The notes under the pieces are model-generated. The model ran no database searches. It was not told the origin of the DNA and was given only the letters and a program-made list of their open reading frames with translations. The position numbers were made by a program, and so were the translations under genes. Positions 58,929 to 64,000 of a stretch of DNA of 64,000 bases are shown here, in pieces. Source of the stretch: Typha latifolia (lineage: Eukaryota; Streptophyta; Magnoliopsida; Poales; Typhaceae). How positions within the stretch are numbered: the stretch's first letter is position 1; every line of letters starts with the position of its first letter. The stretch is from assembly GCA_019914945.1 (NCBI GenBank), contig CM034102.1, positions 981,501 through 1,045,500 on the forward strand, read 5' to 3'.

Positions 58929-60790
58929 GGTACTCTATATACATCCGACATGAAGTTGTGCTTAAATAAAATAAAAATGAACTATTATACAGCGTTGCTA
59001 TATCAACCTAATGGGTCTTTTTTATCTCATCTGGCCTTCTGAAAAGCCACAACAGAGACTACTATTGCATGACCGTTTGTAATTAGATCATATGTTGTGC
59101 AACTATCCAAAAACTAGGATTTTATATATATTGTTGATTTTGTTATGTTTCTATTAAACTCAATAGAATATATTGCTTAGTTTGGCTAACTTTTGGATAT
59201 GCTATTGAGCATGAATGTCAGTATGGTTTTTACTCTGGTTTTTTTCTCAGTAAAGGATGCGTATTTGCTGTGTTCATAGCCAAACAATTGCTTACGCCTT
59301 TCTATAGAGATACAGGTTTGCTGATTCCAAACAAATGCTTTCGTGCTTCTAGACTGTATAACAATTTCCTTGACTTCTTACACCCAAAATACCATGCTGT
59401 ATGATATTAATCCTATTTCAAGACTAGTGAATCGTTCCATGAGAGATATCCATGTAGGAAAGTTAACCCAGGAGGCATTCTTGGATCATTTTCTTGCATA
59501 GAGAAGATATACTATAAATCCTAACCCCAAAAAGCATGTGTGGCCAACAAGTGACAAGATTTTGACAGCGTTGGAATGTAATATTTTTGACAGAGGACAA
59601 AACAATAAACATGCACACAAATTATCTGATGTTATCGGATTGAACCAAATCTTCAATGCAGCTTCTGTACATGCCAATCAGATCCCTGACATCAAATTAA
59701 GGCTATGAAAATAATCACCCTGACTAAATAAGGGTTATCGGCTCGATCGAATAAATTCAATTAGACTCAAAATAATTATAATATATATATTTTTATACTA
59801 TATTATAATTTTATTATATTATAAAATTTATTTAAATGAATTGTTATGTAAAGAGAAATATTCATTTGCTGAGATACTAGATTGAGATTTTTTATTCATT
59901 TTAATATTTAAATTCGTATTCATATATAAATAGTTATGGGGACATGAGTATGAGTCAAAAAATAATATTTAAATTAATATTCACGTATCATTTAGTTTAA
60001 AATATTATAAAAATAATGATTACAGAAGACTTTTTAAATATAAATCTCTGATTTATTTTGTATATATGTCACTAATATCATAAACAAGGTTATAGATATC
60101 TAATCCGTATTTATAATTGTACTTAGCAAATATAGTGATTAAAATAACTATTTATATTCAGATATGTATTCGAAGAGAAATTGGGGAAAGAAATATGATT
60201 TTATTACCATCCAATTCGTATCTGCCCCGTTTTCACCCCTACTAAGTAGACATGATTCCGGTCCAGTTATCCAGGTTGGGTTTGGACTTTGGAGGCATCA
60301 TCGAATTGGATATTGATAATATATGTGCATCCACTGATAGTGAACATACTTAACGGTGAATACTAGGTCATCTCTATGATTAGAGCGGATGCAATTTATG
60401 TCGTGCCAAGCCTGTCGACAAATCAGAACCTGGTTTAATCCGTATATATAACCCTGGTGGCTGTGTTCGTGTTGTGTATAGACGGATGTGTCTAAATCGA
60501 AAGCGATTATTCCAAGCATTTCCAGTTGCTGGCTTGTGGAATTGAATCACTCAAATTCCACTAGACAAACAGTTATCATATTCTTTAGGAACTTTTTTTT
60601 TTTTTTCAATAGGAAAAAGTTACACTTGAAGAACTCGATACAGTACTCACAGTCATCAGGTAAACGATCATTACAATATATACCCAATTATTCCAGAAAA
60701 CCGAGAAAAAAAGAAAGAAAGAAAGAAAGAAAGAAAGAGTGAATTAAAGAGAGAGGGAGATAGTAGACGGCTTTGATCTGCATGAATTAA
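58929..60790. other. Intergenic between convergent genes
   Basis: Lyase 3' flank on the left and PsbO 3' flank on the right. The middle (59750-60200) is extremely AT-rich. An (AAAG)n tract lies at about 60706-60738. No gene seen. Confidence 0.6.
60706..60738. repeat. (AAAG)n microsatellite
   Basis: About eight AAAG units just downstream of the PsbO stop codon, probably within its 3' UTR. Confidence 0.85.
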
Positions 60791-61902
60791 TTAAGACTCA
60801 AGCTGTGCATACCAAACCCCCTGGATCTTCACATCCTTGGGCACCTTCGCCCCCAAGTCGGTGTCCGACGGCTGCACGCTCTCGAACACTCCGATAACCT
60901 CCCCGGAATCCGCCTTGCTCTTCGTCACGCTCAGCGTGATCGTCCCCGTGGACGATGCCGCGTTCTTTATGTTCTCCTTCGTCAGGTCCTCCTCGTCTCC
61001 CCTCCCCCCGGCCGGCAACGCCACCGCGTTGTCGTACCCGGTTGACCCGCCCCGCCCCTTGGGGTCCAGGAACGACGACCCACGGTAGCTCGGCACTAAG
61101 AACTGCCCGCTGAAGCTCTCCGGCTTGCCGGACGCCACGAGCTGCTTTACAGTGAATAGGAACGGCACGCGCTCCCCGCCCGGGAGCTGCACGGTGACGG
61201 CGGCGTAGTCGATCCCGTCCTTCTCCTCGAACTTGATGGTGCCGTCGGAGGACACCTCGAGGGGGCCCTCGATCTCGTCTAACGTGTAGGTGAGCCGGGT
61301 CATGAGCTTGGTCTTCTGGAACTCCGGGGCCGAGTTCTTTCCGACGCCCTCCGCCTTCACGGTGAAGGAAGTCGGCTCGAGGCAGAGCTTCTTCATGTTG
61401 TACTTTCCGGCCTTGAAGACGAAGGAGTCAACGCCGCCGTCGACGGTCGGACATTGGTTCGCCGTGCCGGTGCCCTTCACCTCCATGTAAGTCTTGCTCT
61501 GGATCTCGTCGTAGGTCAATCTCTTCGGCACTCCCTCCGCGTTAGCTCCCTGCGTCATTCTCACGATTTCCGATCATTTCAATCCATAGTTAATACTATG
61601 GGTGACATTATGACCAACAAAATTGTTCAATTAATAATCGATGCAAAATTTACCGAGACAACAAGGGCAGAGGTAGCGAGGGCGAAGCCGGTGAGCTTGG
61701 CGGCATCGGCGCACCGCTGTGCCAGCTCCCGGAGGTCCGACTGGATCGAGCAGCTGAGCCGAGCACCGGCGGCCGGCTCGAATCCAAATGCCTTACAGAG
61801 GTGCGACGAAGACCGCAGTGGCTGCACGGCTGCCGTCCGGCCGGCTGAGCCGACCTTAGTCGGCTGCATTAACGTAGCCGCAGCTTGGAGAGAGCTAGCC
61901 AT
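60791..61902 (-). CDS. PSBO: Oxygen-evolving enhancer protein 1 (PSII manganese-stabilising protein)
   Basis: Two exons (61902-61654 and 61549-60791) join in phase to 335 aa. The precursor has a bipartite transit peptide: a Ser/Thr/Ala-rich stromal part ([20 protein letters not shown]) and a twin-Arg-free thylakoid signal ([21 protein letters not shown]) cut before [13 protein letters not shown]. This fits cpSec import, known for PsbO. The mature protein has the conserved Cys pair (ANQCPTV and KKLCLEPT), [13 protein letters not shown], and the [17 protein letters not shown] loop. It stabilises the Mn4CaO5 cluster of photosystem II from the lumen side. The intron lies just before the signal-peptide cleavage site, where plant PsbO genes usually have it as far as I recall. 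Exon 2 is markedly GC-rich. A (GA)n tract lies in the leader, and the gene shares its upstream region with TatC. Confidence 0.97.
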
Positions 61903-62428
61903 ATCCTTATCCTATACTTCCTCTATTACACTCAGTCTCACTATCTCTCTCTCTCTCTCTCTCTCTCCGACTCTGGGATAACTTATCCCTGATCTTATTC
62001 TGTGATTCCTACCTTATGAGGTCTTTTTGTTAAGGGGAGTGTGGTGGTATGTGTGGGTGGTGGATAAGAGGATTGGGTAAGGGATAAGCTCCCATTGGTT
62101 ACGTGGCAATCCGAAGTGCTTCTTCTTGCTTCTCTATGGTTGGATTCCAGTCTCTTGGGCCCACCTTTGTTCTATCTCGCTAACGTATATATTTATACAC
62201 CAGTAGATTGTGGTTGTTATTGCTTCCAGGAAAACAAGTGTAATATATGAGAAAATAGTGGGCATTTATCAATTAGGCCCACTACCAATCCGGGCCTGAT
62301 GGGCCGAATGGTTGGACTTGAAGCCCAGCAAGGGAAAGAGACGGGTAGCCGAAGAGAATAGATGAGACGAAAGATCGAAATAATATCTCACTGCAGAAGA
62401 GGGGGAGAGAGAGAGAAGCAAAGAAGAG
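61903..62428. promoter_or_regulatory. Shared head-to-head promoter of PSBO and TATC
   Basis: The start codons are 526 bp apart and point away from each other. Within it lie a CT tract in the PsbO leader (61943-61967), I-box/GATA motifs GGATAA (61976-61981), CTTATCC (61982-61988), GGATAAG (62062-62068) and GGATAAG (62082-62088), an inverted CCAAT (62094-62098) and an ACGT-core element ACGTGG (62101-62106). I-box plus ACGT core is typical of light-controlled photosynthesis genes. No TATA box was fixed with confidence for either gene. Confidence 0.6.
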
Positions 62429-64000
62429 ATGGGAAGCACGGCTCTGCTCTCCCATGGCCGCCTACAGCTTACTACTTGCTTCCGTCGTCTTGATTCTACC
62501 AAAAGCCGCATCCGTGCGGGTTTCGTTTCCACCCAAAAGACCCGGAAGTATCGGCTTCTCTGCTCCGCTCTCGAGGACGAAGGCAGAGATGCGCTACCCC
62601 AGCAGCAGCAGCAGCAGCAGCTGGGTGGAGTTGGAGCTGCCCTAGAAGAAAGACCAAGTACGAAATTCGAACTCTTTTCGCCGTTTCGTTCGAGTAATTT
62701 CTAGTTTCTGTAATGAGTTGTGTTTATTTCTCATGTTCGTCTTCTCAAATTTCTACTAGTCACTTGTGCCTTTTGGTTATAAATTATGGTCTTTTACCGA
62801 TAAAGGAAAAGAAAGGACATCTTGTTGCGTTTGCACATATAAGGGATATTATGTATTGGAAAATTAGAAACGATGTACTAATTCGCTATAATTTTGTGCT
62901 CTATGTCTATGTTATCTATACTGTGATTCTCAGAGCATTCGATTACATGGAATGATCATTAGGTACAAATTGTCTATTTTCAAAAGACCTCTTGGGAAAT
63001 TTAAGATCACGTATAAGTGGTAACTATGTTCGACATTATATTTCTGGTTCCTTTAGCCTGTAACAGATTTCCATTGCTCAGAATATTGCATGTTATTAAT
63101 GCTATGTCTCACGCTCCTATTGCCTGTTTTTATAGTGGAAAATAGCATCTCTCATTCTACTTTGCCACATGTAGACTATCTCGTGTAAATTATGGCCGTG
63201 GCAAGATGCAAATCTTGTGTGAATCTTGTAGTATTTTATACTTTTTCATAATTCCTCTATGATGTACAGATATCACAATTTCAATGGAATCTTATTTGCA
63301 GTCAGCAGTAAGAAATCATTCTAGCTTTTCGAGTGTTTGATTTGCCATAGCTAATCAAGATTCTCACATCTTTAAGCTTTTGGTAGTATCCGTTTGATGA
63401 ACTGCTACCAAGATGTGTTTCTTTATATGTCATAAGAGAACCTTTCTGACTAAATATGGCTTATGCTGTACTGGTAATTTTTTCTGTTGCTGAATCAGAT
63501 TCCTTAGAAAGTGTCAAGCAGGACGATGCACAAAATTCACTGTATAATATTCTTTATCCAAGCAAGGATCTTCTTCCTGATGATAAAGAGATGAGCATCT
63601 TCGACCATTTAGAGGAGCTTCGCCAAAGGATATTTGTTTCAGTATTGGCTGTAGGAGCTGCAATCCTCGGGTGTTTTGCTTTCTCAAAGGATCTGATTAT
63701 ACTTCTTGAAGCACCTGTCAGTGCACAGGGAGTCCGCTTTTTGCAGCTCTCTCCTGGGGAGTTTTTCTTTACAACTTTGAAGGTGAAGTTTTAACACATA
63801 AGCCATATAGATTCATGACATGAGCTGGCTCTATTTATTTGTTTTATTTCTGACCTAGTTCTATTTAAGATCTGTATGGATGTGGTCCTTACTATTAAGC
63901 CAATATTTTAATGCTTTGCAGGTATCTGGTTACTGTGGGATACTTCTAGGAAGCCCTATTATTCTTTATGAGATCATCGCCTTTGTACTTCCTGGTCTAA
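62429..64000 (+). CDS. TATC: Chloroplast Sec-independent protein translocase TatC (partial, runs off window)
   Basis: Exons 62429-62657, 63499-63782 and 63922 to the window end join in phase; about 197 codons are visible and the gene continues. The N-terminus is a transit peptide ([20 protein letters not shown]). A polyglutamine run of seven (CAG repeats near 62600-62621) follows. [20 protein letters not shown] carries the conserved Glu in HLEELR, followed by the first membrane helix ([14 protein letters not shown]). [17 protein letters not shown] and [20 protein letters not shown] lead into the second helix. TatC is the receptor for twin-arginine signals in the thylakoid delta-pH pathway, with Hcf106 and Tha4. 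The remaining four helices lie beyond the window. Confidence 0.93.

Noticed and set aside
1..64000. CRISPR arrays, bacterial operons, tRNA or rRNA genes
   Set aside because: No regularly spaced repeats, no Shine-Dalgarno-led gene strings, and no cloverleaf or rRNA signature were seen. The tRNA-like strings found are retroelement primer-site relics.

Overview
This window is nuclear DNA of a flowering plant. Genes are split by short GT-AG introns, intergenic DNA is AT-rich, and the products are plant-specific: PsbO, chloroplast TatC, CRM-domain and PPR organelle RNA factors, LOB-domain, AP2/ERF, LRK10-type kinase and isopentenyltransferase. Several coding regions are very GC-rich next to AT-rich flanks and late exons. 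That suggests a monocot, probably not a grass, but this is inference. I see no bacterial operon, CRISPR array, tRNA or rRNA gene, and no convincing undescribed multi-gene system. Intron-exon models were built by hand from splice motifs; every joined reading frame closes in phase.

Layout: an LRK10-type receptor kinase (+, 1.2-3.6 kb); a small conserved plant protein (-, 4.3-4.7 kb); a CRS1-like chloroplast group II intron splicing factor (-, 5.8-10 kb); a 3 kb gap; intronless AP-3 delta adaptin (-, 12.9-15.8 kb); a DUF1639 protein (-, 16.7-17.4 kb); V-ATPase subunit G (+, 20.4-21.7 kb); an intronless membrane-anchored protein with a WD40-like motif (+, 23.2 kb); a secreted eight-cysteine protein with a His-rich insert (+, 25 kb); an adenylate isopentenyltransferase (+, 28 kb); a decayed LINE (29.6-31.8 kb) inside repeat-rich DNA; a class II LOB-domain factor (+, 35.4 kb); an AP2/ERF factor (+, 38 kb).

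The right half is denser: methionyl-tRNA formyltransferase (+, 39.7-42.9 kb), a P-class PPR protein (-, 44.5-46.1 kb), PEX3 (+, 47.3-49.7 kb), a TTC5-like TPR protein (+, 50.3-55.1 kb), 2-hydroxyacyl-CoA lyase/oxalyl-CoA decarboxylase (+, 56.6-58.9 kb), PsbO (-, 60.8-61.9 kb), and chloroplast TatC (+, 62.4 kb to the window end, incomplete).

The genes do not form a pathway. Many of the products act in organelles (CRS1, formyltransferase, PPR, PEX3, PsbO, TatC), which is common in plant genomes. The most suggestive arrangement is the head-to-head PsbO/TatC pair, whose start codons lie 526 bp apart around several I-box motifs. The oddest proteins are the His-rich eight-cysteine protein and the AP2/ERF factor, which lacks a normally conserved DNA-contact Trp. 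The repeat-rich 29-35 kb stretch holds a doubly deleted LINE, tRNA-Met-type primer-site relics, a duplicated module and a recurring 9-mer upstream of the LOB gene.
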